Shown here piece by piece: positions 1 to 11,785 of a stretch of 64,000 bases of DNA. Under the pieces are notes generated by a model, which was given only the letters and a program-made list of their open reading frames with translations, ran no database searches and was not told the origin of the DNA. Position numbers and translations under genes: made by a program. The DNA lies in assembly GCA_026874595.1 (NCBI GenBank), contig CM049308.1:33848027-33912026 (forward strand). The letters are read 5' to 3'. The stretch comes from Sipunculus nudus (Eukaryota; Annelida; Sipuncula; Golfingiida; Sipunculidae). How positions within the stretch are numbered: the first letter of the stretch is position 1; every line of letters starts with the position of its first letter.

Positions 1-2643
1 TTAAACAACTTGTAACAGATCCTACTCGTATTACTCAGCTCACCTCTACAATGATCGACTTGATATTTTCTTCACATCCTAGCATGCATTCAAATGTGAA
101 AGTTCATCCTTTAGTTATAAGTGATCATTTTCTTGTGACTACCGTTTTGAATAGACCACCTAGGGTCACAGTTACAAAATCCGGATATTACCGTACCCTT
201 CGTAAATTCAATGAATAAAAATTTATCGATGAATTATCGAAATCCAATTTTTTTTTCAAGAATTATGCAACTTTCTGATGTAAACTTAGCCTGGAAAATG
301 TGGCGCTATGAATTTCTGAGAATTTCTAATAACAAGGCGCCTTTTTTTCGACGTCGCACCAAAGCTCGCGAAAATAAATGGTTCAATAATGATTTACTTT
401 ATGAGATTCACTTGCGTGATTATGCACATCGGAACGCATTAAGAACAAATCACAGTAATGACTGGTCTGCGTACCGACATCAGCGAAATTATGTTACAAA
501 TCTTATCAAATCAACTCGCAGCCAGTATTATGCCACGCTGATACAAAAAAATGGCTCCAACCCTGGTTGTGTGTGGAAAGCTTTAAAACACATACTGCCT
601 TCGCAAAACCTCCTCGAATAAAGAAAGCGGAAAGATTGACCCTGATAAATTTAACCATTACTTTACTTCTGTTGGAAAAAATATCAACGATAAATTTCCA
701 AAAACAATATTTACCTGCGATCATCCTGTTAACCCGAATTTGGAATCTTTTGATTTTAATTCAGTTTCAAGTCAATTTGTTTTATCACAGTTGTTGAAAG
801 TAAACTCCAGTATGAAAGAAGATATACTGGGAATGTCAGGATTTTTCCTTAAGATAGCCGCACCTTATATTTCAGCTCCATTAGCCCACATATTTAACAT
901 CTCACTTCAAACCGGCGAGTTTCCAACAGACTGGAAGACCGCTAGGATCACTCCTATATACAAAGGATCTGGATGTAAGGATGATCCAAATAACTACCGA
1001 CCGATCTCAGTTTTAGGCCATGTGCCAAAAATAATAGAACAGTTCCTTAAATCGCGCTTCATTACGTTTTTTTGAAAGAAATAGTCTGTTTTCGGATAAA
1101 CAGTTCGCTTATCTTCCTAATCGTTCAACTTCATTTGCCTTGCACGGCATAATTGACGAATGCTTAATCAGTCTTAATAACAATAATGTTACCGCTGCAT
1201 GTTTCCTCGATGTAAAAAAGGGTTTTGATAGCCTTGATCATACTGTCTTACTTACAAAAATGAGCAACTATGGCATAAAAGGTATACCGCTTTTGTGGTT
1301 CGAGAACTACCTGTCTGATCGTAAGCAAGTGGTTTATTCTAATGGATTGCTTTCAGAACCACGCACCTTGGACATAGGTACCCCACAGGGCACTGTCCTT
1401 GGACCTATATTTTTCCTATTTTATTTAAATGATCTTCCAATGTTCCTCAGTGATAAATGCGTCATTTATGCTGATGATATTTCAATTTATTCTTCAGCGA
1501 ATTCAGCCGCTAAAGCTATGGAGTCATTACAAGTAAATCTCGGAATTGCACCCAAATGGTTTAGAGAGAATCGACTTAGTATAAATCCCAAAAAAAAATC
1601 ATCATTCATATTATTTGGCCCTAAGTCTAAAACCAATGGAAATCAAATGAACATTTCCATGGATAACATTACAGTAATACCGGTTGAACACACAAAGCTT
1701 TTAGGTGTTATCATCGACGCTGGTCTTGCATGGAAAAAACATATACAACTGGTGTGCGACAAAATAGTATCAAAACTAGGTCCCCTTTTCAGATTAAGTA
1801 AAACCTTAAACATACTTTACAATGCCTTAATTCATAGTCACATTGATTATTGTATATCTCTCTTGGGTAATTACTCCAAAACGTATTTATTACAACTCCA
1901 AAAACTTCAAAATAGAGCTGCTAGAATCGTTACTAAAACTTATGATACCAATATATCCTCTACATCATTGATTACAACATTGGGTTGGATGAATGTTAAA
2001 CAGAGATACCAATATTTTGTTTCTTTAATGGTCTTTAAATGCTTGTCTGGTAATGCCCCTCCCTCTCTTACGCATACGTTCAACCGTGTTAATAGTGCTT
2101 ATAATACTCGTTTTTCTCAGGGCTTCAATTTATCATTACCTAAACCAAACAGAGAATCCTTCAAAGCAAGTCTTGCATATGCTGGTCCCATCCACTGGAA
2201 TTCTTTACCTGTAAGTGTCAAATCTGCAACCAGTCTCTACCAGTTTAAATCATTGTACAAGCAATTTATGCCATATTATTTTTCATAGCTTGTTCACGGT
2301 TGCCTTTTCATCTTTGTATTCATCACCTATATTACTGTGTCATTATGTAATATATTTATTGTGAAATCACGATCTTACATGTTTTAATTTTTAGTTAGGC
2401 CTTGTATTTAAATTTATTTACTCAATATTCGTGTATATCATTTAAGAATTTTTTTTCTGTGATAATTTTAAACCATGTATGTATAACAGTTTTTATGTAT
2501 GCATGTATTTTAGTCTCAGTTCTTTCATATTTGCTTTTTTAACTGTGTACTTATCGATATCATCTTGACCAGGACCCTATAGAAAAACAGCTTTTGCTGA
2601 ATAGGCTATCCTGGTTAAATATGTATTATAAATAAATAAATAA
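1..2643 (+). mobile_element. Non-LTR retrotransposon (LINE, CR1/L2/Jockey group), 5'-truncated by the window edge and decayed
   Basis: The element runs from the C-terminal end of an endonuclease domain to a 3' tail of ATAAATAAATAAA at about 2627-2642. Frame 3 at 3-215 reads an apurinic-type endonuclease end, with STMIDLIFSS and the SDH catalytic triplet at 120-128. An in-frame TAA follows at 213-215. A shift in the T-run near 250 moves reading to frame 1 (about 258-621), another near 600-634 moves it to frame 2 (about 635-1075), and a third in the T-run near 1070 moves it to frame 3 (1077-2288). The 3' UTR (2289-2626) ends in a short hairpin (AACAGCTTTTGCTG at 2586-2600) followed by GGCTATCCTGGTTAAA, a usual arrangement for this LINE group. 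The clade call rests on motif style only. The element is not autonomous now. Confidence 0.9.
1140..2288 (+). pseudogene. LINE reverse transcriptase domain, main open segment
   Basis: This 382-residue open stretch holds the RT palm and the C-terminal region of the LINE ORF2. Visible motifs are motif A, FLDVKKGFDSLDH from 1203 (first catalytic Asp codon 1209; the usual K-A is K-G here), motif B, GTPQGTVLGP from 1377, and motif C, YADD at 1467-1478. After these comes the HTKLLGVIID block typical of the thumb-side region. Both catalytic acidic residues are present in this segment. The enzyme as a whole is dead, because the upstream finger region sits in another frame (740-1075, with NNYRPISVLGHVPKIIEQ) and the endonuclease is cut off. 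The methionine at 1140 is not a real start; the true reading enters from near 1077 (FERNSLFSDKQFAYLPNRST). Confidence 0.9.
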
Positions 2644-2984
2644 ACTAATGAGGAAAAGTGATGTCTACCTGACTAATTTGATTATTGTACACAAGCTTGC
2701 TCGCAAAGTGGTAAGTGAGAAAGGGGAGAGGTGTTTATATTAAGGACAGTAATAGTCAATAGATATAGAAACTGCATTTTTATAACGTTTGTGATTTGAG
2801 TACATCTAATGAATGGGCATGGGACATAGCAACACGGGTATCACAAAAGATACTATATATTTTATCTGACAACGTGTTGTATTATTGAAGACTTAGGCTC
2901 ATCTAAGTAAAAGCATGTGGGGAAAAAAGAACCAGTTAATGTTTGCCAAAACAAATTGTTTATTTTGCTTATTATAATCATAAA

Positions 2985-3033
<49 letters not shown>

Positions 3034-3110
3034 CAAAAGTCGTTTATCTTTATCTTTATGTATGCTTATTTACTACGAATACGAAAATATAATCTTTGAA
3101 TTGGTTGGGA
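2644..3110. other. No gene seen; contains an (AT)n microsatellite
   Basis: Unique-looking AT-rich sequence follows the LINE tail. A pure AT dinucleotide run lies at about 2985-3031 and creates a spurious 60-residue frame of alternating Tyr/Ile. I see no splice-flanked exon. Confidence 0.6.
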
Positions 3111-3508
3111 TCTACGAAGATCAGATCATTGTGAGTAATCCATTGTCTACAGGATAGAGACAGGAATTATTATTAACCTGGGTATATATTTATACTAATA
3201 TTTCGTCTATTTTGTGGTGAGATAATGGGATGGTATATTAAATTTTCAGTTATTCATGCAATTGTTTCATGTCAGTTGATATCTCTCATTGTTCTCTTTC
3301 CTTTGGGTGATTATTTTTTTTCTGCTTGATAAATTTTATAGTACAAACGAGAAACCTGTACAGTTTGTTTATACTGTAAAGTAGATCAACAACATTGCTT
3401 ATTGAATGACGAGATACTTTTATAAGATAAGCATACACATTTTGGAGTTAAAAAAGAAGGGATAGTGGTAAAGGGATTAGTGTCTTGGTGATAAACCTAT
3501 CACCGACA
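3111..3508 (+). repeat. Dispersed repeat copy 1: 3' tail of RPA-like OB-fold exon plus its 3' flank
   Basis: This segment matches the reverse complement of about 21344-21664 over most of its length. It begins inside codons for YEDQIIV and ends its reading frame with PLSTG and TAG near 3160; the other copy ends NTLSTG and a stop. The shared non-coding flank continues for about 300 bp, including the stretch AAACCTGTACAGTTTGTTTA and the stretch GGGATAGTGGTAAAGG. Copy 1 holds roughly 85 extra bases (about 3257-3340) that copy 2 lacks. Homology stops abruptly upstream of 3111, so the copy is truncated. Confidence 0.85.
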
Positions 3509-3999
3509 TTACTTTAGAAGATGAGATATTATAATTAAAAGTAGAAGTAACTTGAATGTGATTAACCAATATTTGGCAGGGACGGACATGTTTTGTTTCT
3601 TTTTTATTTGGGGGTGGGGGCGGAAATTATCCAACCCAGCAGAAATGAGAAATCCTACTGGTCCGGAAAAGTTCTGGGACGAGCAAGCCTAAATATATGG
3701 TTTTAAAGCCTTGTTATTAGTTTGCGGGGACTAAATGTGGAAGGGTTGGGGGTTGAGTTGGCAGTTCGAACTTGTGCGTAACGACGTTATATAGGAAGGT
3801 TCCTCTCCTCTACCGACTGAACCAATACGCCTAGATATTTTGCTACGTGGAAATTACACACCGATGACAGGATATCACATATTATCACTCATTAATTTTG
3901 ATATCACATATTTGATCATGCATGCTTTTTAACTGTGACGTTTATAACATGACCCTGGTACTGGGGAAATACTTTACTAGGTAATAAATGTTATAATTG
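3509..3999. other. No gene seen
   Basis: Non-repetitive AT-rich sequence with a short G-rich patch near 3610-3622. I see no exon, RNA gene or transposon end that I can support. Confidence 0.5.
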
Positions 4000-5707
4000 T
4001 ATCCGCCAAAACAGAGTTTTGCGGATACTATGTTTTCAGCTGGCCGCCGCCGCCGCCGCCGCCGCCGCGTAGGTGTCCGGAGAACTCCTCCGTAACCGCT
4101 GGGCGGAATTTTCTGAAACCCGGGATTATGTTCGGGTCACATGTGAACTGCTGCGCCCCGATTTTGTTTTGACCTCTGACCTTTCCTCTGCGCTCTGCGT
4201 CCGTTTGTGCGTCTGTTTCCACACATAAACCCACATATCTCGGGAACCGTTTGACCGATCAGGAAAATTTTTTTGCACAAATGTAGCCCTCGAAGAGCTT
4301 TATAACATACACCAAAAATGGTGGCGCCACCTGCAACCATGTTTGCACAGTGTCCATCTGTTCGTCTGCCTTGGGTTAAAATCACTCATATCTCTGCAGT
4401 GACTTGACTAATTCACCTGAAATTCGGCATGCGCAAACATCCTGGATAGCTTTTCTGATTTTATGACAGGTGGCGCCACCTACATTCACGTTTACGCTGC
4501 AGACATCCAAGCTCATATCTAGGGAACCGTTTGACCGATCAGGAAAATTCTTTTGCACAAATGTAGCCCTTGGAGAGCTTTATAACATACACCAAAAATG
4601 GTGGCGCCACCTGCAACCATGTTTGCACAGTGTCCATCTGTTCGTCTGCCTTGGGTTAAAATCACTCATATCTCTGCAGTGACTTGACTAATTCACCTGA
4701 AATTTGGCATGCGTATACATCCTGGATAGCTTATCTGATTTTATGACAGGTGGCGCCACCTACATTCACGTTTACGCTGCAGACATCCAAGCTCATATCT
4801 CGGGAACCGTTTGACCGATCAGGAAAATTCTTTTGCACAAATGTAGCCCTTGGAGAGCTTTATAACATACACCAAAAGTGGTGCCGCTACCTGCAACCAT
4901 GTTTGCACAGTGTCCATCTGTTTGTCTGCCTTGGGTTAAAATCATTCATATCTCTGCAGTGACTTGACTAATTCACCTGAAATTTGGCATGCGTATACAT
5001 CCTGGATATTTTATCTGATTTTATGACAGGTGGCGCCACCTACATTCACGTTTACGCTGCAGACATCCAAGCTCATATCCCAGGAACCGTTTGACCGATC
5101 AGGAAAATTTTTTTGCACAAATGTAGCCCTTGGAGAGCTTTATAACATACACAAAAAATGGTGGCGCCACCTGCAACCATGTTTGCACAGTGTCCAGCTG
5201 TTCGTCTGCCTTGGGTTAAAATCACTCATATCTCTGCAGTGGTTTGACTAATTCACCTGAAATTCTGCATGCTTATACATCCTGGATAGCTTTTCTGATT
5301 TTATGACAGGTGGCGCCACCTACAATCAAGTTTACGCTGCAGACATCCAAGCTCATATCTAGGGAACCGTTTGACCGATTGGCCCAAAATTTTGCATGTG
5401 TATAGTTCTCACAAAGCTCTATCATACGCTAAACTGGAGGCGCCACCTGCAACCCTTTTTTGCACAGCGTCCATCTGTTTGTCTGCCAAGGGCAAAAATC
5501 ACTCATATACAATATAGTGGTTTGACTTATCTGCCTAAAATTTTGCACATGTATACAACTTGGACGGCTTTCTGGATTTTTTGGTAGGTAGCGCAACCTA
5601 CATACACAATTTGGCTGCAGACATCCATGCTGATATGCAACACTTCACCCGTTCCACTCTGATTTAGGCGGATACAAGTAGTCGCTTGTCGACTACCCGT
5701 ATTCTAG
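4000..5707 (+). mobile_element. Helitron/Helentron-like non-autonomous element, family A, copy 1
   Basis: The left end is a stem-loop, TATCCGCCAAAAC / AGA / GTTTTGCGGATA (about 4000-4027). Its first eight bases, TATCCGCC, recur inverted as GGCGGATA at 5667-5674. They are followed by a perfect 7-bp hairpin, GTAGTCG-CTTGT-CGACTAC (5678-5696), and then CCGTATTCTAG, ending at 5707. An asymmetric inverted repeat plus a 3' hairpin plus CTAG is the hallmark of rolling-circle elements. No target-site duplication is visible. A (CCG)n run lies at about 4043-4067. The core is a tandem array described separately. A second copy at 52665-53838 shares both ends, which fixes the boundaries. The element encodes no protein; the repeated 70-residue open frames inside the array have no coding character beyond the repeat itself. 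Confidence 0.85.
4241..5640 (+). repeat. Tandem core of family A, exact 280-bp period, five units
   Basis: The string GGAACCGTTTGACCGAT recurs with its reference base at 4241, 4521, 4801, 5081 and 5361, a spacing of exactly 280 bp each time. The first four units are nearly identical. The fifth is diverged, with TTGGCCCAAAATTTTGCATG replacing the usual segment, and resembles the units of copy 2. Each unit carries two copies of the perfect palindrome GGTGGCGCCACC, about 149 bp apart (for example 4320-4331 and 4469-4480). Some are degraded, as at 4880, 5438 and 5590. Confidence 0.95.
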
Positions 5708-6115
5708 TTATATAAATGAATGTGAGTATTAAACATGTTTTCCGAGTTTTAGTCAAAAGGGATCATTTTGTTTTTACCAAAACCTTTGTCGGCCTAAACA
5801 TAATTCGCGCACAGGGACGGATTTAAGAAAAGGGGAGAGAAGGGATGGGGCCACTCCAGGAGGACGAATGATAAAAAAATTAAAAAAAAAGGTCCTGTGT
5901 TTACGAAAAGGTAGAAAAACTACCCCGTTAATGGAAATTAAGGATTCCGCAGAGGCGGATCCAGGATTTTGGAAAATGGAGGGTCCAACCTAAAAAAAGA
6001 TCGGAAGGTCCGGGGAAGGGGGTCAAGGCAGCAAAATTTTGGCTAATTCCTTTAAAAAGCTTGAAGCGGATGACACGGGGGGGGGGGGGGGGGGTGGGGG
6101 GGTTCGGAAAGCCAT
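5708..6115. repeat. Possible hAT-type termini and a poly-G tract
   Basis: CAGGGACGGATTTAAG at about 5812 and AGAGGCGGATCCAGGATTTT at about 5952 resemble the ends of invertebrate hAT elements that start CAGGGGCGGATCCAGG. Neither has a matching partner end that I can find. A G-run interrupted by one T lies at 6077-6102. The assignment is weak. Confidence 0.3.
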
Positions 6116-9100
6116 GCTGGCTGCGTGACGGCGGAAACCGTTAGCTTGAACCCTGGGGTTGCTTAATATTCATAGGGTATTACGGATTAATTGTTAGGAG
6201 ACAGGTTTTGCGGCCAGAACCGGCGTTGTGGTTTGTTAAAAGAGAGTTGAATGTGGAGTTACTCTGAACGTCAGCTGCTTACATGCATACTTGCGGCTCA
6301 ATGCGGCTCAATGTGCACACGCTTTTGGACGAGTCCATCGAAACATAAGTAGGCCGCTCTCCAGCCTTGAAGGCAGAAGATAAACTGTTTTTGTTGACAG
6401 GACAACACCAGCAGAGCGAGGAGAGCTAGAGCTATGTTACAGTTTTTACCTAATTTTTGTCATATCCCGATAGAGTAATAAAATTGAGGGCCAATATATG
6501 ATTCTGGGTTTACTCCCTAAGGATATGTCCAATAAGTGCATATAACGAAAATTTGTGACGTACTGGTAAGGGTTAATTCGTATGAGGTTTTTCAGAGTTG
6601 GTTTATCAGAACTCACTTTAACTCCATACCCAGGAAAAATTTATAGGTCTTTTAAAAAACATGGAGGAAATAACCAAAATTATCCCCAAATTGGCCCCCC
6701 CCCCCCTTCCATCAAAACACGCCCTTTTAGGCCCAAGGGATGAAGTTTGCCCTTTCTTTGAGAAATGACGCAAATAAAATAAATTTGGGTTTAGAAATGG
6801 AGGTAGGTGTTGTGTATTTCTCTGTAGTCTACATGCATGATGCCTGCGGTCATAACCCCTCTGCCCCAAAGTCTATCTACATTTTTACAAAAAGCACTCA
6901 TTCTATTTATCGGTACCCCATTCTTTATATCTGGTTGTTTAGAACTTCGTGATCATTATTGGGTACTTTTATGTTTCTTTACTTTTGTAAACTATTTTTT
7001 GTAGAAAAGTTAACTTTTTGCACAAATTTGCAAACAAATAGCTAAATAAAAATTTTAGACATTTTGGTTTATGACGAAGAATGCATCAATATTTTTGTGT
7101 AAATTAAAGATTGATACAAAAACTTCTGAATTCTAATACGTTTGATGTGAACATCGTAACAATGAATATATATTTACATTTTTAAACTGTTTACATATCA
7201 TTTAAGTAATAATTCACATTTGCTGAACGAATTTTTGTATAAGGACTTTTGATCATTTAAAATCATAATTAAGAATTACTATAAATGTGTTATTCACACT
7301 AAATATTTCTCCACTAGAAGTAGCCATTATCAACCAGGAGTAAATTTTCGCATATGCCAGACTCAATCACCCGGAAACCTCGGTGACCCGTGGTATGTTG
7401 ACGCGGGACAGCTCAATTTCTAAAAGTAGAACCCGAAGATGTCGGTAGGTGTCAAACCTAAAAAAAATGCGAAATAAATCAGATTTCTTAAAACATTAGT
7501 TTATCCTAAGTCCCTTTTTTCTGCATTTACATTTGATCAGATTGCCTGGCTTCTAATGGTTACAATACGATATATTTATGTATAAGCTGCAGACGTATAT
7601 TGACATCCTACGTCCATTGACATCCTCTAATAGTTGTATGTATATTGACAGGACATGTATGAAAATGCGGATGCGGGGGACATTGATTTGGGTCTGTCTC
7701 TGTCTGTCATTCTGTCTGTCTAGCTGTTACTCTGTCTGTCCGTCCGACTGGTTTTCGTTTCCGTGCGATACCTTTCCTAAATATTATCCGATTTTAAACA
7801 AAATTTGGATCCAACAAACTCAGCTTTGTTGGAATTGGTTTTGGAGTGTCTGTCTGTCACTCTCTCTGTAGGTCCATTATCAAGCATAAAAAACAACAGG
7901 ATCCAAAAGCGAGGGACATTATTTCCACGAATTTGCTTGTTTTATCTTGAATATTGGCTTTTGTCGTACCAGAGTTGCGGCCGAAGCCGTGACAAATGTA
8001 TGTGGAAGTCCAACTATCGGCAGCAATGGGCGTTATTGCATTAGGAAACGCCATGTTGATTGTTGGTAAGAGGAAATATTGCAGGTCCTAGATGATATCA
8101 AATTGTGCATATACACCATGTTTGTATTCCTGCTGTTTATTATTGCACGTCCTCAACTGGGGCATTTCACTCGGATCTAACTTGTGAATGACAGATAGGA
8201 AACATGACCCATTAATTGTCAGTTTATTGTTGCCTGGCATAAACATTGATGCACCTACTGTACAAAGCATAGATTTGTAGCTGGATCATATGATCGATGG
8301 AAACCATTTTGCCTTTGAATTTTATTCATATATTTTTTTTTTAATTTACAGTAATAACTTTACCCGTCTATGCAATTCATCGGTTTTAACCAGACCATCT
8401 TTCCAGCAGTCCGTTAACTCGCCTCGATAGATTTTCACGAAACTTATTATTAATTAATTATCAAAAAAATATCTCGTCAAGAGTTCGATTATTGACAAAA
8501 TTTATGTTTTTTATCAAGGTCAGAGGCTACGAGCATAACTTGTGCTGTCCACGCGATTACGTATAAGATTTATAATTGATTTTGATAGTCCAGAGAAATG
8601 CTAAAACTACAATACCTCGCCTCAAAATGCAATAAATTTATATTAAATAAGATCGGTGGTCACCAGACTTTTGTGACCGTCACCATGATGAATTTACTTG
8701 AAAACCTTGTGGATTCTTATGAAACCTAAAATGAATATAAAAACCATAAATTCTCATTGAATTTCTTTATTGCATATGCAACTCGAGAATATTTGATCAG
8801 GTCCGATATCACTATGCATAAACGTCTACTGTCTACGTGATAACCTAACAAAATCTTTGCTGGACTTTACGAAATTCTCCTAGCCACTAAACAATGGATC
8901 CTTTCACCCGAGTTAGATTAGACATAATGCAAACATTCTAGTATGTGTTTACATGTCTTGCTTGCTGCTAGGTCTTTCATGAAAATGCCTAAAGTGGTTA
9001 TCATCTGTCACGTTTGACCTGAGTGTGTAACACCTTCCTCCATTGATATGGTTCATTGGTGTGGGGACTCACACTTAACACCCCTTTCTGCATTAATGAA

Positions 9101-9282
9101 TTGTCAGAGAACACCTCGGTTCATTACCTTCCAGGAATACAATGCGTTTTGAGGAAACCCAACAGGAAAATTATCCAATACAATATCTCGCCTAAGTTCG
9201 ATTCCTTGCATTATGCCTGCATATTTAATGAGGTAAGATGGCATTCAGATAATTAACTGGTACATTTATTTTCCATTTACAG
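6116..9282. other. No supportable gene; short (TCTG)n-like patches
   Basis: This is 3.1 kb of AT-rich sequence. Degenerate GTCTGTCT runs lie at about 7690-7745 and 7845-7870, in the style seen near the ends of the rolling-circle families. The longer open frames here have no splice context and no recognisable motif. Confidence 0.5.
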
Positions 9283-9700
9283 ATGCTGTCATTACAAGGG
9301 GATTTGAACGCTGTTACAAATATGCCCTACCAGCGACTACTAAAAGCAAAGGTTGTGGAAAAGGATATTCAAAACATATCACATAAATTGGAATTTGCAT
9401 TAGCTGATGAGACTGCATGCATAAAAGCCTTATGTAACAGTACTGAAGTAGGAGTAAAAGCTCAAGGAATGCAACACGTATATCATGAGAAATTTCATGG
9501 TTGGATATCTCAACAAAATCTTTTTCAACCATAAAACGGTGATCACCAAAACCTGTAATCTGGATGTACCAGAAGACATCACAAGAGCAGCACGACAGTT
9601 GATAGACCCATCGACACCTCCACTCTCGACTGTCAAGGAGATCGTTGAATCATCAGCAAATGTCGGGGAGTTGGTTACCATTCAAGGGACGATTCTAAAT
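9283..9700 (+). pseudogene. RPA-like OB-fold protein, internal exon (single-stranded DNA-binding family)
   Basis: The exon is bounded by an acceptor (TTCCATTTACAG, ending 9282) and a donor (AAAT|GTAAGT, 9700/9701). It starts in frame 1 with MLSLQGDLNAV and the block KLEFALADETACIKALC, which looks like the first strands of an OB fold. It then shifts near 9460 to frame 2, reading MRNFMVGYLNK and KTVITKTCNLDVPED, followed by STVKEIVESSANVGELVTIQ. The last part is the start of a second OB fold. The exon ends in phase 0. The continuation of that fold is found, also in phase 0, on the opposite strand at 21617-21871, so the two loci are copies of one multi-exon family. Members of such families bind single-stranded DNA. 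This copy is broken by the frameshift. The family assignment is from motif pattern and is moderately sure. Confidence 0.65.
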
Positions 9701-9835
9701 GTAAGTTTATGGGCCATGAATTATACTTGTGTAAAATTGGTAGCATGAAGAAAATTACGTAAGATAACCACTGGAACTACACTTTTCTAACTTGACATGT
9801 TAATTGAACCTCCTGAAAACTTGTATGCTTGTTAG

Positions 9836-10010
9836 ATATAGGGCCCCTCTTGAAAAAGCTAGTGCCCTTTAATAATCACACTTTCTGTCTGTCCATCGGT
9901 CAATTCGTCTTTCTATCCAATTTGTACCCTGATGATAACTCCAGTTTGACTTAACATATCAATTTCAATCTTTACCTGTATATGGTTACCCCTAAAACAA
10001 CAACTCCATG
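9836..10010 (+). repeat. Left end of repeat family F
   Basis: GGGCCCCTCTTGAAAAAGC, then GTGCCC..TTAATAATCAC, then a CTGTCTGTCCATC run, matches the reverse complement of about 59280-59335 (AAGGCCCCGCTTGAAAAAGG, ATATTAATCACCCTGTCTG). This pairs the two loci as one family. The right boundary here is not defined. Confidence 0.55.
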
Positions 10011-10662
10011 GACTTTGGGTTCATTAATAGTTCTAGGGCTGAGGAATTCTTAAGAATTGTAATCCATTATTAATCTTTCCTAGTTAATATCCGTTCATAT
10101 GAAAAAGTGTAATACTTAAATAAAAATATCAAATTTTTTAAATTATTATTTTATGTTACCTTTTCAAGATTTGAGGATCTTGATGGTACCCTGAAGCCCA
10201 CCCTTATTGCTAGCCCTAGCAACTGGAAGAATGAACCAGGTTTTAATTTTTTAAACAAAGCTTAAGTGTTCTTTAATGTTATGATGTTCTTAAAATTAAA
10301 AAAATTCTTTGTTTATTCTAGTTTTTTGTTGTATTATTTTGGTTGAGCTGTTTTATTTCAGGGATAAGTATACACTGAATATTTCCTGCTTGGATCAGCA
10401 GTTTTCAGGCATTCTAGCAAGAAGAAAACCAAGGCAACTTATGCTTGTTTACAAACATGCTGGGACTCCTAAAAATGTCTTTCAAAACAGTTGTTTAATA
10501 TATGGTATAATACATTTTTTTGCTTTAAGCTTGATTCACTCAATAAAACAAGACAGTGAAAAGATCTCTAAAACTGGTGACCTGACAGGTCAAATTTCAT
10601 CATTATCAAACTCATAATTAATATTTACCATAACACTTTGATAATAAGCTACTGTTTTGCAG
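10011..10662. other. No gene seen
   Basis: AT-rich sequence upstream of the hAT-like exons. A 102-residue open frame at 10309-10617 has no recognisable motif or splice context and is left uncalled. Confidence 0.45.
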
Positions 10663-11303
10663 GATTTGGTGACACACATATTGAGGCCCTGACCACAAAG
10701 TTCAAGCATGTGCTGGAGAGCCAGAGCGTAGAGACAAGTGGCGTCCTCACAGAGTGGCGGATGCTCCACAGATTGATAATCTGCAGGTGAACAAATTTAC
10801 TGTGTTGGCAATCACCTTTAATAGAGCTGGTGATATATAGAGTGATATCATTTTTGCTTTAAGCAAAAGAATCAAGTAGATAAAATAAAAGCACTGGCCT
10901 GACCTTTTTAAGTTTTTTTTTTTTTGTTTTTGTGTCATGTTTCTTATAAATAAATGTTATGTAAAAGTATCTACCAGAAAAGTGACATGCTTCATGGTCA
11001 AGACATAATAGTACTTTCTGATTATTTTGTAGGTACACTGACCCAGCATCCATCCAGTGGGTGGATATACATAGAGAATTTGGGTCCATGGGACTTGGCA
11101 ATGTCTTGTTCTTGTTTGATTTGTTGAACAGTCTACCATCCACATTTGTAGTCAATGAGACATCTTTCAATCAAATGAAATTGAATAAGATGGTGCGGAG
11201 GCATCGACTGAGTGAGGAGAGGCTCAACCAGTTACTGCTTTTGAAGCTTGAAGCCCCTAACATAGAGGCATTTGAGCCAGAGAGTGCAATTGAGAAATGG
11301 CTT
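10663..11303 (+). CDS. hAT/ZNF862-like transposase-derived protein, two penultimate exons
   Basis: Exon 10663-10786 (acceptor TTTTGCAG, donor GTGAAC) reads GFGDTHIEALTTKFKHVL and TEWRMLHRL. Exon 11033-11303 (acceptor TTTTGTAG, donor GTAAGT) reads YTDPASIQWVDIHREFG, then VLFLFDLLNSLPSTFVVNE and MKLNKMVRRHRLSEERLNQ, ending EKWL. The junction is phase-consistent (AG|G). The order LFDLLNSLPS, a residue block where hAT proteins usually have ERxFS, then R-rich and LNQLLLLKLE, matches the C-terminal hAT dimerisation domain of ZNF862-like proteins, which are nuclear and transposase-derived. There is no stop or shift in these two exons. The upstream catalytic exons were not found in the window. The copy may be a transposon relic or a partial host gene. 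Confidence 0.6.
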
Positions 11304-11785
11304 GTAAGTTAGTTTGAGTTATTGTGTGTTCAGATCATCTCTCAAGGACTTATTATACAATAAAAAATATTTATTAATTAATCAGTCAATGGGCAAGCCA
11401 ATTATGTGAAAATAATTACTTATACTCAATATAATCAATATAATATAATGCAAGTACGATTACCTCTCCAACTCTCTGTTAACTAACCATATATATACTG
11501 AGCCATTAATACTGATTGTTGCCTATTTTAGAAAGAAGTTCATCAGGAATTATGCTACATTTCTAAATTTGGTTTAGTCAAAATATTTTTAAAAGATGCA
11601 GATAAAATTCCATGATCATCTTAGCAAATAATTTCTTTTGCACTTTTCCAAAATATCCATATTAATATTCCCATTCATTTCTGTAAAATGTCTCCATTTC
11701 AGTTCTTAGTAGGCAATCAAGGCCCATTAATTTAAATTCATAAATGGAAGCCTAAGTTATTTTAATTTATCATTTACTTGAACAG

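Noticed and set aside
2917-3099. 60-residue frame of Tyr/Ile repeats
   Set aside because: Translation of an (AT)n microsatellite.
4470-5251. Three near-identical 70-residue open frames in tandem (MAPPTFTFTLQTSKLIS...)
   Set aside because: They follow the 280-bp non-coding tandem core of family A. The period is not a multiple of three, and the frames have no upstream or downstream coding context.
4241-5640. CRISPR-like array of regular repeats
   Set aside because: Whole units are repeated with no unique spacers, and the sequence context is animal.
4000-5707. Classical Helitron with strict A|T target rather than Helentron-type
   Set aside because: Ends read A|TC...CTAG|T in copy 1, but asymmetric inverted repeats and a T-run insertion site in copy 2 fit Helentron-type better. 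Kept as Helitron/Helentron-like without deciding.
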